DNA of 64,000 nt from NCBI RefSeq assembly GCF_035046505.1, contig NC_089830.1:23538284-23602283 (forward strand), written 5' to 3'. This stretch comes from Tiliqua scincoides (Eukaryota > Chordata > Lepidosauria > Squamata > Scincidae). The notes beneath the pieces were generated by a model. The model did not search any database, had not been told where the DNA came from, and saw nothing but the letters and a program-made list of their open reading frames with translations. Positions 1-11,838 of the stretch are shown here, one piece after another (within the stretch, counting starts at the first letter, position 1; every line of letters begins with the position of its first letter). The position numbers and the translations under genes are program-made.

Positions 1-164
1 CTATGCTACAGGCTACTATGTATATCATACTCCTGGGTAAGTGTGAGTAGGATTGCAGCCTAGGATTTCCTGCTTGACAATGTCACTTCTAGCCATGCCA
101 TCACTTCCGGTGGGTCCCACATGTTAAAAAGTGGGTCCTGGTACTAAAAGTTTGAGAACCACTG
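1..164. mobile_element. hAT-type MITE, 3' part (family A)
   Basis: The right-hand part of a miniature DNA transposon seen complete at 61937-62286. Shared landmarks are the step near 'tactcctgggtaagtg', the 'catcacttccggtgggtcc' stretch and the terminal 'gagaaccactg'. The left end lies outside the window. It stops a few bases before the inverted-repeat arm that follows. It is non-coding, and hAT is inferred from the 8-bp target duplication of the complete copy. Confidence 0.7.
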
Positions 165-386
165 CTTTAGACACAATTGCTAGGGGCTGTGGTTTTGTTT
201 TCCGGAGTTGTTTTGTCTTGGATGTTAGAGCTCAGTCCTCCATCAGCTGCTTTGGAGCATCAGAAAAGATTCAACATAGCAGAGTCCCTTCTGGGACGGT
301 ATGTCAACCTCCCTCCCCCCCCCAGTGTGGACTTAATTCTGGCATCTCCACTTTGAGTCAATGGTCAATGATTCTTCCTTCTTGGG

Positions 387-400
387 GCGCCCCCTGGTGG
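387..400 (-). promoter_or_regulatory. CTCF-type motif
   Basis: The minus strand reads CCACCAGGGGGCGC, a 14-of-14 match to the usual vertebrate CTCF core (CCASYAGRKGGCRS). It lies about 65 bp before the ISRE of IRG-1 and is retained in the other arm at 18893-18906. Occupancy is not shown by sequence alone. Confidence 0.6.
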
Positions 401-462
401 TCAACAGCAATCTGGCTCTTGCACTTGGAAGCCTCTGCAGGGCTCTCATTGGGCGAGCTGGT

Positions 463-476
463 CCTTTCGCTTTCTC
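463..476 (+). promoter_or_regulatory. Predicted ISRE of IRG-1
   Basis: CCTTTCGCTTTCTC contains TTTCNNTTTC, the IRF/ISGF3 core, and matches most of AGTTTCNNTTTCNC. It lies about 120 bp before the exon 1 donor and is retained in the mirror copy at 18817-18830. It is probably the interferon-response site of IRG-1. Confidence 0.65.
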
Positions 477-592
477 TGAGCTCTGCGTACAGGAAGAGAG
501 GCAGAGCGAGGTCTCTTCCCCCGAGTCCAAGAGGGAAAGAGAGGCACAGAGAAGGCTGGAGAGCATCGATCCCCAGGGAGACACGCGTCAAG
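477..592 (+). other. Predicted non-coding exon 1 of IRG-1 (start approximate)
   Basis: The sequence ends CAAG followed by donor GTAAGC at 593. The coding exon has a clean acceptor (pyrimidine tract, CTGCAG at 1592-1597), giving an intron of about 1.0 kb. No TATA box is obvious, so the transcription start is unknown. A non-coding first exon plus one coding exon is the usual IRG layout. Confidence 0.5.
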
Positions 593-759
593 GTAAGCCA
601 CGTGCAAAAGGAGAAGATCTGGGGATTTCACTCCCACCCTGTGATGGGCAGCAGGTCCACGGTTGGTGGAGCTCCTGATTTTGGGGAGGGGGGAGGATTC
701 AGGGTTTTCCTGCAAGGGGAATGCAATCAGATGTAGCTAGGCAGTGCTACTTACAGCCC

Positions 760-840
760 AATCCCCTGCATGTCTACTCAGAAGTAAATCCACTGGGTTC
801 AATAGGGCTTACTCCCTGGAAAGTGTGCGATTGCAGCTCC
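760..840 (+). repeat. Short interspersed repeat
   Basis: A recurrent motif ('catgtctactcagaagtaa' followed by a 'gggcttactccctggaaag'-like stretch) also found near 4192-4270 and inverted near 20680-20755 and 30430-30505. It sits in the IRG-1 intron. The family is not identified. Confidence 0.45.
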
Positions 841-1318
841 AGCAGGCGTGAGGCATGGAAGCAGGCAGGCTGGCTGTCAGCTCCACTGTTGGAGCCAGAA
901 TGGTTGCCGTTTCCTGGGGGGGGTGTGTGAGAGGGGGCTTCCCATCCTTTCCACGGGGGGGGGGGGGACTGTCCTGAGCAGTTTTGGGAGAAGCCTGGGG
1001 TGGGGGTGGGGTGAAGTAAGTGGAGATTTGGTGCCTGCCTGAAGCTCAGCCTGTTGGAGAAGGGCTGGGGGGGGAGGGGAGAAAGCAGAGGCATTGAAGA
1101 GGCAGCTCCTGAAACCAAACATGTTGGTCAGCAGAAGGAATGAAGGCAATGCCCTCCCTAGATACCGGCTCCCTTCCTCCCGCCCATCTCCAGTGCTGGA
1201 CCTCTGGCTAAATCAGTCAGATGCAGTTTGAAATATGATAACCTGAAAAAGATTCCATCCAAACCAACAGGACTTAGTTTAGAAGGCAGCGTTGATGCAA
1301 AATGTTTTCTCTTTCAAT

Positions 1319-1412
1319 GTCCGTCTGTCCGTCCGTCCGTCCGTCCGTCCTTCCTTCCTTCCTTCCTTCCTTCCTTCCTTCCTTCCATCCATCCATCCAT
1401 CCATCCATCCAT
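1319..1412. repeat. Compound microsatellite (CCGT)n(CCTT)n(CCAT)n
   Basis: Three tetranucleotide blocks follow one another, each one base from the next. It lies in the IRG-1 intron, about 190 bp before the coding exon. The corresponding place in the right arm has no such tract, so the expansion followed the duplication. Reading frames across it are artefacts of the repeat. Confidence 0.95.
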
Positions 1413-1598
1413 CATTGTTTTCCCTGCTGCTGCCCCTGATGTTTTGCTGCCCTTCCTCGCTTCTCTGTGTGGCAAGCAGTGTGAGAACGCAGATGGCACT
1501 CATGGCATCAGACAAGACGAGCTGTAGGAATCCTTAAAAAAAAAACAAAGTTCTTTTTCCTTTGACGTTAAGACTTTCCTGCTCCCTTTCTCTGCAGG

Positions 1599-2771
1599 AT
1601 GGCAACAGCCCTGGCGATGGAAGGATTTAGGGCAGCCATTGATCAGGGGAACCTGAGCGAGGCCGTTTCTGCCGTCCAGGAGATCCCCCTGCAGTCTTTT
1701 CAGAACACCCCTCTCCACATTGCCGTGGTGGGAGAACCCGGCTCTGGGAAGTCCTCCTTCATCAACGCCATGCTGGGCCTGCAGGCAGACGACCCCGGGG
1801 CTGCTCAGACGGGCATCCAGTCCACGACTGCAGAGGTGAAAGATTATATCTACCCGCTGCTTCCCCAAGTCAGCCTTTGGGACATTCCAGGGAAGGGAGC
1901 ACCTCCTTTTGACGGAGGCAGCCGTGTTCAGCAAGTAGATCTGAGCCGCTTTGACTTTTTCATCATCGTGGGCTACCAGCGTTTCCGGACCACCCACGCC
2001 GAGCTGGTCCACGAGATCCAGGACATGAGCAAGAGGTTCTACTTTGTGCGGACCAAGATAGACCTCGACCTGGAGGCCTCCAGGAGACAGCGACCTTCGG
2101 GCTACAGTGCAGAAAAGGTCCTCCAGCGCATCAAGGAGGACTGCAGAGAGGGCTTGTTGCGAGAAGGAGCCTTGGACCCCCAGATCTTCCTGGTATCCAA
2201 CTGGGAAACGGACCGCTTTGATTTTCCCCTCCTCCAGGAACAGCTGAAGAAAGATCTCTTGATGCTGAAGAGACAAGCCTTCCTGCTTGGCCTGCCTAGG
2301 ATCTCAGCCCCCTTCTGGGAAAGAAAAAAAGCCTCAGCCCAGATTGTGCCCCCAGCCCTTTGCTGTGGACTGGTTTCTGCCCTCCCAGTCCCGGGACTCT
2401 CCTTCCTGGCTGCCATGTTTCTGTTGGTGAAGTTCCGCTCTCGGTGCTACCGAGAATTTGGCCTGAGCAGACGCTCCCTTGAAGATCTTGCAGAGCGGAT
2501 TGGAAAGCCGGTCTCGGTCCTGAAAGCAGCGATGACGTCCCTGTCCCTAAAACCAATGGTTTTGCTCAGGCTGTCGGACTTGGTGGGAGCCACGGTGATG
2601 GTGGTGGAGCACCGCTGGGGGCGTTTTCCCACCCTTGGCTGCCTGCTGTCAGGGGGCCTTTCATTGCTCTCTACCTACTTCATGCTGCAGAAATGTGTGT
2701 CGGGGATTGCTGAAGACGCCCAAAAGGTTTTGACCAAAGCTCTGGAGGTTGAAACGAAAAAGTCCGTTTAG
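1599..2771 (+). CDS. IRG-1: immunity-related GTPase, sub-group I
   Basis: A 390-residue intact IRG. These interferon-induced GTPases assemble on pathogen vacuoles or regulate sister IRGs on membranes. Residues 45-52 (GEPGSGKS) are the P-loop, 95-98 (DIPG) the G3 motif and 152-155 (TKID) G4. The helical domain follows from about residue 230, with a hydrophobic LPVPGLSF stretch typical of the family. The lysine in the P-loop places it in the GKS class. The start is chosen because an acceptor AG ends two bases before the ATG and the frame is closed upstream. There is no glycine at position 2, so no myristoylation is expected. IRG-3 is about 94% identical by protein. AATAAA at 2983 is the likely poly(A) signal. 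Family assignment is sure; orthology to a named gene is not. Confidence 0.93.
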   Translation: MATALAMEGFRAAIDQGNLSEAVSAVQEIPLQSFQNTPLHIAVVGEPGSGKSSFINAMLGLQADDPGAAQTGIQSTTAEVKDYIYPLLPQVSLWDIPGKGAPPFDGGSRVQQVDLSRFDFFIIVGYQRFRTTHAELVHEIQDMSKRFYFVRTKIDLDLEASRRQRPSGYSAEKVLQRIKEDCREGLLREGALDPQIFLVSNWETDRFDFPLLQEQLKKDLLMLKRQAFLLGLPRISAPFWERKKASAQIVPPALCCGLVSALPVPGLSFLAAMFLLVKFRSRCYREFGLSRRSLEDLAERIGKPVSVLKAAMTSLSLKPMVLLRLSDLVGATVMVVEHRWGRFPTLGCLLSGGLSLLSTYFMLQKCVSGIAEDAQKVLTKALEVETKKSV

Positions 2772-2990
2772 CAGCAATTGAGCACCCAAGAAGTGTGACT
2801 GGGGCTCTGTGGGTTTTGGGGTTCTGCGGTCATCCTTTGCAAGTGGGGAATTTGGGTCCTGGGTACCCTCTTGTGCATTTTGAAAGAAAAAAAACAACAG
2901 TTTCTTTTAAAAATGAAACAGGCTTCTAGACCAGATGGCAGCAAAGACTGAAGACAGACTGTAGCTGCTCCAAGCTAAAGAAAATAAAAT

Positions 2991-5900
2991 TCTGCATCAT
3001 AGAAAAGACAAATTCTGCACCCTGCACCAATTTTGCCTAACCCCAATTATGTTCCACAATGCATTGCCCCCCACACCCAATAAAGACACAAGCCATCAAC
3101 TGGCTTTAGAGGACTGAAAATTGGTTGAAACATTACTCAGTCTGTGGTGGTTTTGCAGAAATTTGATTAGGGTTTTAAAAAAATATTTTTTTTTTGTGCA
3201 GAACCTACAGAATCCTGACTATATATTTCTCCATCTAAGAAAAAAGCTATTTTTAATGGAGTTCAGATCTGTTAAGCTGCATTTGCTGTTTCCTTTGAAA
3301 ATTAAAGTAGCCCTACCTTGCAACAGCTTCATAACCTCTATTTTGTCATTTTGACCATCCTGACCTTTCTGATGCCACCCAATCTCTTAAATGCTTCCTT
3401 TCCCCCCATTCTAGAAGTTTTTTCTGGAACCAAGAGACAGAGCTCTACAAAGATCTGTAAAATGGGGAGAGGGGGCAGAAAGAGAGTGACAGATATAGGA
3501 AAACACTGTGGGGTGCAGAGGGAAGAGGTGGGTGAGAGGAGAGAGCCAGTGAAACCTGTAGTCTTTTTGGATCCAAGAGATGGAACTGAACAAAGATCTG
3601 TAAAATGGGTAGAGGGGATAAAAGAGAGTGACAGAGATAGGAGGGCAGTATGGGGTGCAGAGAGAGGTGGGTGAGAGGAGCGGGCTAGTGAAACCTGTAG
3701 GTGGAGGCAAGAAGGGGCCGCTGAGAGATTATACATACACATCTACACAATATCCTGGAAAGGTATGTTAGCCTTATCAAGGATTTGAACCAAGACCATG
3801 CAGTACCCCAACCACTGCACCACACTTGTCTCTGCTTGGGTACTTTAGGAGCAAAGTACACAGCCCATGGAGCTGAACTTCCCACACACCTTTGAAAATC
3901 TTTTTAAGCACATTTGTGTACTGTCCCTGCCACTGGATAGGGAGGTGTCCACCAAATTGGGATGGATAAACTAGAAGAGTGGGCTAGGAAGCCAACTGTG
4001 ATCAGGTACATCGACAGCCGCATTGCACCAGGATTGTGAAACTCTGGTGTTGTCGACTAGCGGCACAGAGGAACAGCTCTCTGCACTGGACAGAAAGGGA
4101 CGGGCAAGTACATTATAAAAAGTAGGAGTGTATTATTAAAAAGGTAATGGTGGAAAAGGCAAACAGACAATCAGGGGAAAACACAGTGCAAAACAATGCA
4201 TGTCTACTCAGAATTAGACATATGTTCAATGGGGCTTTCTCCCAGGAAAGTGTGTATAGGATTCCAGCTTTAGAGAGTTAGGGTAACATGAAAACAACAA
4301 AGCTTAACGCAAACTTTCTAGACTATTGTGGTGTCTAGTGTGACCTTGTGATGCTTCTCTTCTGTTCCATCCATGGCTCACCTTCCAGCCAGGGAGGGGC
4401 TGTGCCAGCCTTGGCCATGTTAACCCCACCCAGACTGGTGGTTCAAGGGCAGGAAACCTCAGGGCACGCATCAGATCTTGAGATTCATTTGATCTCCCTC
4501 CACTAAAGTTCACTGAGGCCAGAAATGTACCCATGGCTGTCAGTGCCATCTGCAGGCCAACGAAATGCTCCTTTCTCAAGAACTGTCTCCTTCTCTCCTT
4601 GGTTGGGCACTTCATTGTGATCTCCTCCTCAGTAGGTTCCGAAGTGAAGTTCTCATCTTTCCCCCTGAGCCCTCATCTTCTTGCACAAGAGTTTGTCCTG
4701 GAGCTGCTCAAAAATTACCTGAATTTTTCCCAACCCCTCACCCCAGAAGAACCAGGAAAAAACCTGTATAGTAAACCCAGCAAATCCAGGATAGAGACCT
4801 TCTTCCCTCTCTCATTGCCCCCCTCCCTCCCTCTCTTTCTTTTTGTTGCTCCACAACTTCCTCCCCAATGGTCTTTCATTGGCCTGTCTTAGGGCCCCAC
4901 TCTATCCAACTTTCCAGCACCAATTTAGCCACATTGAAGCCCCAAGGAAAGGAAATAAACCTTCCCTCGCCTGAAGGAGGCATCAGCGACTGCACCCCCA
5001 CCACAGTGCATGCCACATTGGTACTGCTGCATCAGCACTGGAAAGCTGGAGAGGATTAGGCCCTTAGTCCTGTCATCTGCATCCAGTAGTTTCTTACTAA
5101 GACTCACTCACTGGCAGCACCAGGTGTTTGGAGGCCCTGAAGCAAAGCCCTTAATGGAGCCCCATAATGAAGCTCAGCCATTGGGAACTGATTCCTTAAA
5201 TACGAGATTTTTACTGGCCTCCAGTCAATTTCCAGCTCCAGCTCCTTACTTTGAGAGGCCTCTGTGGCTTCTCCCCTTCCTGCCTCTCAGTTGTCATATC
5301 ACACTTGCTCAGTGACAGGTATATGAGCTTCCTCTTACCTCCCTCCCACCCCGCAACAGCCAATGCAACCGGGTTCAACAATGCTCCAAAAAGCCACCAG
5401 GGGCACCACCACTAAAAAGACCCTGGTCTGGGGTCCTGACACAGTTTTCAGGGGCTAAGCTCAGGGAGAGGAGTAAAAACTGGACACCTTGGTGGAGGAA
5501 CTCAGCGACAGCACCAGGTGGTTGGAGCTAAGCCCTGGAGCAAACCACCAGGTGGTTGGAGCACAGTCATGGGAACTGATTCCTTAAATACTTTTACTAG
5601 CCTCCAGTCCGCTTCCAGATCCAGCTCCTTATTGGAGAGCCCTCTATGGCCTCTCCCCTTCCTACCTCTCCGTTGTCATATCACACTTGCTCAGTGACAG
5701 GTATATGAGCTTCTTCTTCCCTCCCTCCCTCCACCCCAAACAGCCAATGCGGGGGAATTCTGGGCTCATGCTGCGTATGCAAGGACTTGGGGACCCTCAA
5801 TGCCCTGATTGAGGGCACCTTGACAGTAAGGCAGCGTCATAAGTTCCTTTGTTATGTGAGACATAGGAACATGAAAAACTCATGTCACCTTAGAGTTCAG

Positions 5901-6128
5901 ATGAAGCAGGTTTTCTGGGCCGTGGTGAAGTTCAGTTTCACAACTAGATGGGAAACTACTGTCTCACTCACTGCGGTAGGTTAACACCAAGATCAAACTG
6001 AATGTACACCTCATTGCCTGATGGCCATGTTGTTCTTTGGCAAGAGAACACATTACACAGGAAGAATACCCCGTCCCCGTCTAGGCCAGGTTTTTGTAAC
6101 TCGCATCCATCATCAGTGAGAGGGTCTT
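2991..6128. other. Gene-poor spacer with local duplications
   Basis: No convincing gene. An approximately 137-bp unit occurs twice (about 3424-3560 and 3566-3700). A longer unit occurs at about 5105-5360 and again at 5505-5750 ('tcacacttgctcagtgacag' marks both). The stretch 3963-4050 is related to 19919-20000. The stretch 5930-6060 is related, in inverse orientation, to the DNA around the solo LTR at 39415. A short repeat motif lies at 4192-4270. Confidence 0.6.
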
Positions 6129-6154
6129 TTGCTCTGGGAGGGAAGGGGTTATAA

Positions 6155-6785
6155 TTTGGAGAAAGCAGGACATTCTCGTTCGAAGCTTTTTCTAATATCC
6201 AGCTGGTATCCGAAGGAGTATGATTTGCCCCTTCTACAACAGGCCTTCGAGAATGACCTGGATGAGATCAAGAAACAAGTTTTAATTATGGCCATGCCTG
6301 CTTACTCCGTAGAAGTCTTGGAAAAGAAAAAGGTTGCTATGCAATATCTCATATGGAAACTGGCTTTTACTTCATGCGCTATTGGGGCAATTCCTGTCCC
6401 AGGTGTCTCTTTAGCTTGTGATGTTGCCATCCTGGTGAAAGCAATGAAACAGTTCTGCCATGTCTTTGACTTGGATGAAGAGTCCCTACAAAGGCTTGTG
6501 GAGCGGGTTGGGAAACCTGTTGCTGAGTTGAGGTCAGCTGTCAAAAAATCCCCACTGGCTGGAGTGATCAAAACAGAGTTTGTCATCGATCGCATGACTA
6601 CGTTTGCATTATCTTCATTGTCCGCTGCAGCAGAATTGGTTCTGGATTTCATACCCATAATAGGCTCTCTATCTGGGGCAGCACTGTCTTTTGTCACCAC
6701 ATACTACTTGCTGAAAACCTTTCTGAAGGATGCTGAGAATCTTCTTGCGAAAGTCCCTGAGTTGAGCAAGAAGAGTTCAGAGTAG
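6155..6785 (+). pseudogene. IRG-2: C-terminal remnant of a sub-group II IRG
   Basis: Homology to IRG-4 starts abruptly at a LEKAG-like sequence, within the last part of the GTPase domain, and continues open to the family C-terminus (about 210 residues, including AIPVPGVS and VIDRM). The P-loop, G3 and G4 are absent; the DNA upstream is repeat sequence. No acceptor or promoter was recognised. A frame of 218 residues beginning ATG at 6129 is open, so translation cannot be excluded, but a GTPase-less remnant is most likely. The stop codon TAG is formed by the junction with a LINE. The original stop was probably TAA, as the DNA resuming at 12067 matches the IRG-4 3' UTR. Confidence 0.85.
6778..6784. 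repeat. Target-site duplication, 5' side of LINE
   Basis: CAGAGTA, repeated exactly at 12060-12066 on the far side of the LINE. It contains the end of the IRG-2 frame. Confidence 0.75.
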
Positions 6786-6798
6786 AGGGAGGGGCAAG

Positions 6799-8475
6799 AT
6801 GGCGGAGGAGCAACAGTGTTTAGATTTAGCTCCTGCTTCTGTTAAGATAAATGAAGCCATAAACAAGATAAAAAATGACTCCATACGCACTAATGGGGGG
6901 AAGAGCTTGAAGAAAAGACGAAACAATATCAGTCCCGGTGAGGAGGAGGAGGATGAAAAGGAGAGAAAAAAGAAGTTTTTTTCCTTCTAAGAGGGCTACT
7001 AACACTGTGAGTACTCCGATAGTAGTATCTAACAACAGCTCTACGTGTCATGAAGCTGAGTCCTGTCTGCTAAATGCTAACATAAATAAATCAACTTATC
7101 TCAAATCAGCAAGCATTTTGAAAGCAGAGAATGTTAGAGAGAATAAATCTCCAGGACGGGACGCAAATAGCCGAAAGGCAATAAATGCTCCTCCCCCACA
7201 TCTAAATTGCTTCATAGTATGTCTGAGTGAAATGTGTTTCTTATCTGCAGAGACTCTGTTAGTGTTATTGGGGAAAATTAGTAAAATGGAAAGGCAATTA
7301 GAAGCCTTAAGCCAAACGCGGGTTTATCGAAGAGGAAAGGAGGACGCCATTGCCCCACATCCTCCAGCTTGTAATCAAGAAAGAGTTCAAAGAGTACTGC
7401 AAACAAAGCAAGTTTTAATCTGTTTTCCCAAAAAAGGCATCCAGCTTTGGACAACCAAGAAAAGAATTCTTTCCTCCCTGATAGAATTAATGAATAGACA
7501 TATTGCTCCAGCAGTGTTAATCCATTTTTATTTTTTGCCCTCGCAAAATTATCATAAAAGACTGCTTTTAGATTTTAGATCAGCAGATATTCCTTTGCAT
7601 TTATCCCAACATCTAAGAAGATATGGTATATTTCCACAAAGAGTATTCAAAGAGCATGGGGTTAAAGTCCTTGCCAGAACTAAAAAAGTAAAATATGCCT
7701 ACATTCCAACATCAACCGCAGGCACAGCTGCGAGGGAGTTTGGTCCTGATAAGGAAGATAAATGGCGAGTGAACAGCCCTTGTAAATTAGATAGAATTCT
7801 TCCTGAGAAACAGGATGAATTTTCAGACCTCTCCAAACTCAGAGACAAATTGAATGATCTATTAATGCTGAAAAGGAAAAGAGTGCATGAGGAAATCCTG
7901 GTTCCCTTCCAAGATAAGAGGATTTTAGATCTTGATTTCTCTGCCCAAGAAGGCTCAACCCTTTTGAGTTGCTCATTGCCTAAGGAAAAGCTGATAGCAA
8001 AAACGAATTCTTGTTTCGATTTGGAATTAACTTTAGATCCACAAGCAGAACTAAAGACATTAACTCCAATTAGGTTACTCTTTGCTCTGGAACAGCCTGA
8101 TAATCTCACTGAGATGAGAGAAATTTCCCTTATAGAGCCGCATTGGGGGTTGAAGGAGTTCCAGGGCTCACAGACTTTTATCGAGGGATTAAATGAAGGA
8201 TTACATAACTCAACAAGAATACAGGCTACTCCAGATCATGAAGATGGATCAGTATTAGTACATCTAAATTCCTCAATCCCTCAAGCTGATGTAAGGACAT
8301 CAGAATACCATCTAAACCCTGTGATGATTCCCCCCACGCGGATGCGCTAGAGAGTAAATATCTAGCAGATCCCCCTGCTTTTCAGGATGGTTTGAATTTA
8401 GATCTGACCATGAAGGAGGATGAAAATGAAGGGAATGCCCAGGAGATAATAAGTGTCTCCTCAGAGGCACAATGA
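6799..8475 (+). pseudogene. LINE ORF1 (frameshifted)
   Basis: A basic, lysine-rich N-terminus starts at ATG 6799 (MAEEQQCL). Frame changes occur near 6955-6985, in an A/T-rich run, and near 8320-8336, in a C run. The middle frame (6938-8350) holds most of the protein, including an acidic/basic region and a conserved-looking core around residues 200-260 of that frame. The final frame ends at TGA 8473-8475. No zinc knuckle was recognised. The role is presumably RNA binding, by analogy with other LINE ORF1 proteins. Confidence 0.7.
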
Positions 8476-11400
8476 CGGGTATCTGACCAGCACACAAATA
8501 AAATTGCCCTCATTTCGTGGAATATAAATGGATGGACTGGACTTTTCCAGGACCCTGAATCAAGAGAATATCTCTCTTCTAAGGATATTGTACTGATGCA
8601 AGAAACTTGGATTCAGGAAAAGGTGGCAATTAATGGTTTTCATTCATACTCTATAAGTGCAACTTCTGGGGCAGGTCGTGGAAGATGTAAGGGAGGCTTA
8701 GGTATGTTGATTGCCACATCATTGTGTGCAAACACAAGGATGCTTCCACCTTTTAAACAACATGCAATGGCTACTCTTGTCCATTTTGATCATTGGGACT
8801 TGTTGATAATAAATGTGTATGTACCCCAACAAAAGAAGAAATCATTGACTCTGGAAATATGGACAGAATTTGAAGCCTATGTAGCGCAGTTACTTCATAA
8901 TTACTCCAATACTTATGTGATTTTAGGAGGAGATTTTAACGCTCGTATAGGCCCTAACGATCAAGCCCTATACTCTCAATATAAAGCATACCCTCCCACA
9001 TTAGGTTCAAACGGACTCCCATTTAATCGGCAATCTAAAGATAAGAAAGCAAACTATGCTGGGTTCCTGTTACATCAAATGACCACCAGACTTAATCTGC
9101 ATATTTTAAATGGTGCATATGGGAATGATTACCCAGCTGAATTTACTTACTTGGCTGGAGCCAGAATGAGCCTAATAGATTATATAATCATCTCGCCAAA
9201 TTTAATCCCATTATTGGAGAACTTGGAAGTAGCATCAAAATTTCAAAGCGACCATCTTCCTGTCTCACTGAGTATGAAAGCCCCTTTTCCTTATTTAAGA
9301 ATTGTTAACCAATATCCATTTATGATATTCCCTGAGGGAGAAACATACTGTCGGGCCAAGTGGACTCCAAAGATGGATTCGAATTTACAAACTGTACTTG
9401 CATCTGATATCATGCAAAGCATTAGGATGTCTATAATGCATTCGAGTAATCCGGTGGAAATCTATGAGGAGCTGATTTGTGAGCTGAAACAGTTTGTTAC
9501 TGATAAGGTAAAAGCGACCCATCAATGTCACTACCCTAATTTGAAGCCATGGTTTGACAAGGAATGTGTATTTGCAAAAAAAGTCTTACAGAGTACCTAC
9601 CAAGCCTATAAATTAACTTCAGATTTGACAGTGGCTCAATCCCTTTTGAGAGAGAAAAAAACCTATAAAAAGTTACTACTGCAAAAGAAAAAGGAGGCCC
9701 AGAAAGAAAATTGGGAAAAATTGATTCAAGCAGCAAAATCTAAAGACTTGACACTCTTCTGGCGAATGATAAAAATCTCTCCAACTTCTGAGCCAATACT
9801 CCCAGATTGCTATATCCATCCAGGAATAGGGGAGGAACATTTTCGAGACTTATATAAAGACACAGATGTGGCCCAGTTGAGATGGAATAGCACGCTTGAA
9901 GATGTTCCACCATGGCCACCGGTGTCAACTTCTGAAATTCATAGTCTAATAGCCCAGATGAAGACGGGAAAAGCTCCTGGAGAAGATTTGATACCGCCAG
10001 AGGCGGTCAAAAATAATTTAGAATTCTGGGCTCCGGTCTTAGCATCATTATTTACGCATATTGATACAACTGATAGAATTCCAGAAAACTGGGGATTTGC
10101 TATCATAGTTCCCATATTTAAGAAGGGAAATAGAGATGATCCTGCAAACTTTAGGCCCATTAGTTTACTTAATATTATCTCTAAACTATATACCAGGCAT
10201 TTGTATGAGAAATTTAAAGATTGGCTGGAGGAGGATAAGATACTTGCAGAAGAGCAGGCAGGCTTTAGAGAGGGACGTTCTACCATTGACCATTGTCTAA
10301 TATTACAATTCCTTGTTGAAAAATATGCCTCTGATAAAGCAACTTCTCTACATGTAGCTTTTATAGATCTTAAATCAGCCTTTGACTCAATATCAAGGGT
10401 CAAATTATGGAGGAAACTAGAGGCTTCTAGTAGTGATAGACGGCTCCTTTATCTTATTCAGGCTCTCTATAGAAATACCTCACTTAAGGTAAGATGCAGT
10501 GTTTGTGGCCATCTTACGAAAGCCATCCAAACCCATAAAGGAGTCAAACAAGGTTGTCTTCTGGCTCCACTTTTGTTTAATTTTTTTATTAACTCTATGG
10601 TGGACCAGTTAAATGATATCAACTTTCATCCTCCAAAAATTGCAGGAAGACACATAACAACATTATTGTATGCTGATGACGCAGCAATCATCTCTAGGAC
10701 TCCAGTTGGGCTTAGAAGAGCATTGCAAAGGTTGTTTCTATACTGTGAGCAAGAAGATCTGACAATTAACTTTCAAAAAACCAAAATCATGTCATTTGCT
10801 AAAAGGCCAATAATGTGAACATGGTTGATTAATCAGCATAGAATTGATCAGATCCATCAATTTAAATATTTAGAGGTTGTCTTTCAATCTAATGGCTCTA
10901 GGAAAGCGCATGGTGATTATGTTGCTCTAAATGCTCAGAGAAGTTCTGCTGCAATATTACAATTTATGAGAACAAAGGGGGGGCATTATATCCCTTCAGC
11001 CATAAAATTGTTTCATGCTAAAGTAGTAGCTCAGTTAACATATGGCTCTCAATTGGGCCCCTTTCCTAATACTGTAACTCTAGAACGTGTTCAATCAAAG
11101 TTCCTGAGAGCAATATTGGGAGTTCCCAGAGATGTTGCCAACGTAAAATTAAGATTAGAAACCGGCCAAATTAAAATTGAGGCCAGGATTTGGATTGCAA
11201 CTCTCATGTACTGGCTAAGAATGTTTTATCTTCCCACTGGTCTTGTACCATTGATTCTGCAAGATACTTTTAAGTCAAAATGGGCCCAGTTAATTGAGCA
11301 AAAAATTGCTTCGTTGGGTCTCTCTAGATCGATTTTGTTAATCATGGGAATGGAACAGGCAAATAAAATTATTAAGCAGTGCATTGAGGATAATGAGAGA

Positions 11401-11838
11401 CAATATGACTTAAGTAGTGCCCCAGAATTTTTTCTTAGTGAAGATAGATTATATAAGGTTGCAATAGCACCTTATTTTGTCCAGCTAGAACAGCCTAGAC
11501 ATAGAAGGGCGTTTACTTTGGCCCGGCTTAATGCACTACCCTCAGCTGTGCAGGAGGGACGGTATAAAAGGATCCCCTGGGCAGATTGTCTTTGCCCATG
11601 TGGAATGGAACAGATAGAAACAACTGAACATGTTCTGTTGCGGTATATTTATTACAAAACGATATGTGAAGAACTTATTTCCACTTTGATTAGTCGACTT
11701 TTCGGATGCACAGAGCAACAATATATGTATGTATTATTATCTGATTCCAATCCGATGTTTTCATATAGTGTCGCTAAATTTTTTACCGCTGCAATGGGTA
11801 TTAGGAAATGGATTTTAAATATGGATGAACCTCTGTAG
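8476..11838 (+). pseudogene. LINE ORF2: endonuclease and reverse transcriptase, one in-frame stop
   Basis: About 1120 codons, open except for a single TGA at 10816-10818. The AP-endonuclease domain shows SWNINGW, MQETW, GGDFNA, a DYI segment and SDHLP. The reverse transcriptase shows NFRPISLLN, GFREGRST, AFIDLKSAFDS, GVKQGC and the catalytic YADD at 10669-10680. A Cys/His cluster (CLCPCG..ET.EH) lies near the C-terminus. The TGA falls after the RT core, so a truncated protein could keep both active sites. The first possible methionine is at 8596, but endonuclease motifs begin upstream near 8520, so the true start is obscured. Confidence 0.85.

Larger units (their letters stand above)
172..2990 (+). 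repeat. Left arm of a large inverted repeat carrying IRG-1
   Basis: This stretch is the reverse complement of about 16395-19120. Homology covers the promoter, first exon, intron, coding exon and 3' UTR, ending near the AATAAA at 2983. The coding part is much more alike than the flanks. The spacer is about 13.4 kb. The compound microsatellite at 1319-1412 is present only in this arm. End points are judged by eye and may be off by tens of bases. Confidence 0.85.

Noticed and set aside
1228-1537. Open frames through the tetranucleotide array
   Set aside because: Periodic Ser/Pro or Gly/Arg/Lys strings are what the microsatellite must encode. No domain is present.
1500-2276. 258-codon open frame antisense to IRG-1, repeated (253 codons) opposite IRG-3 at 17076-17837
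   Set aside because: Its conservation follows from near-identity of the sense coding exons. It has no known domain, and similar antisense frames lie opposite every IRG in the window.
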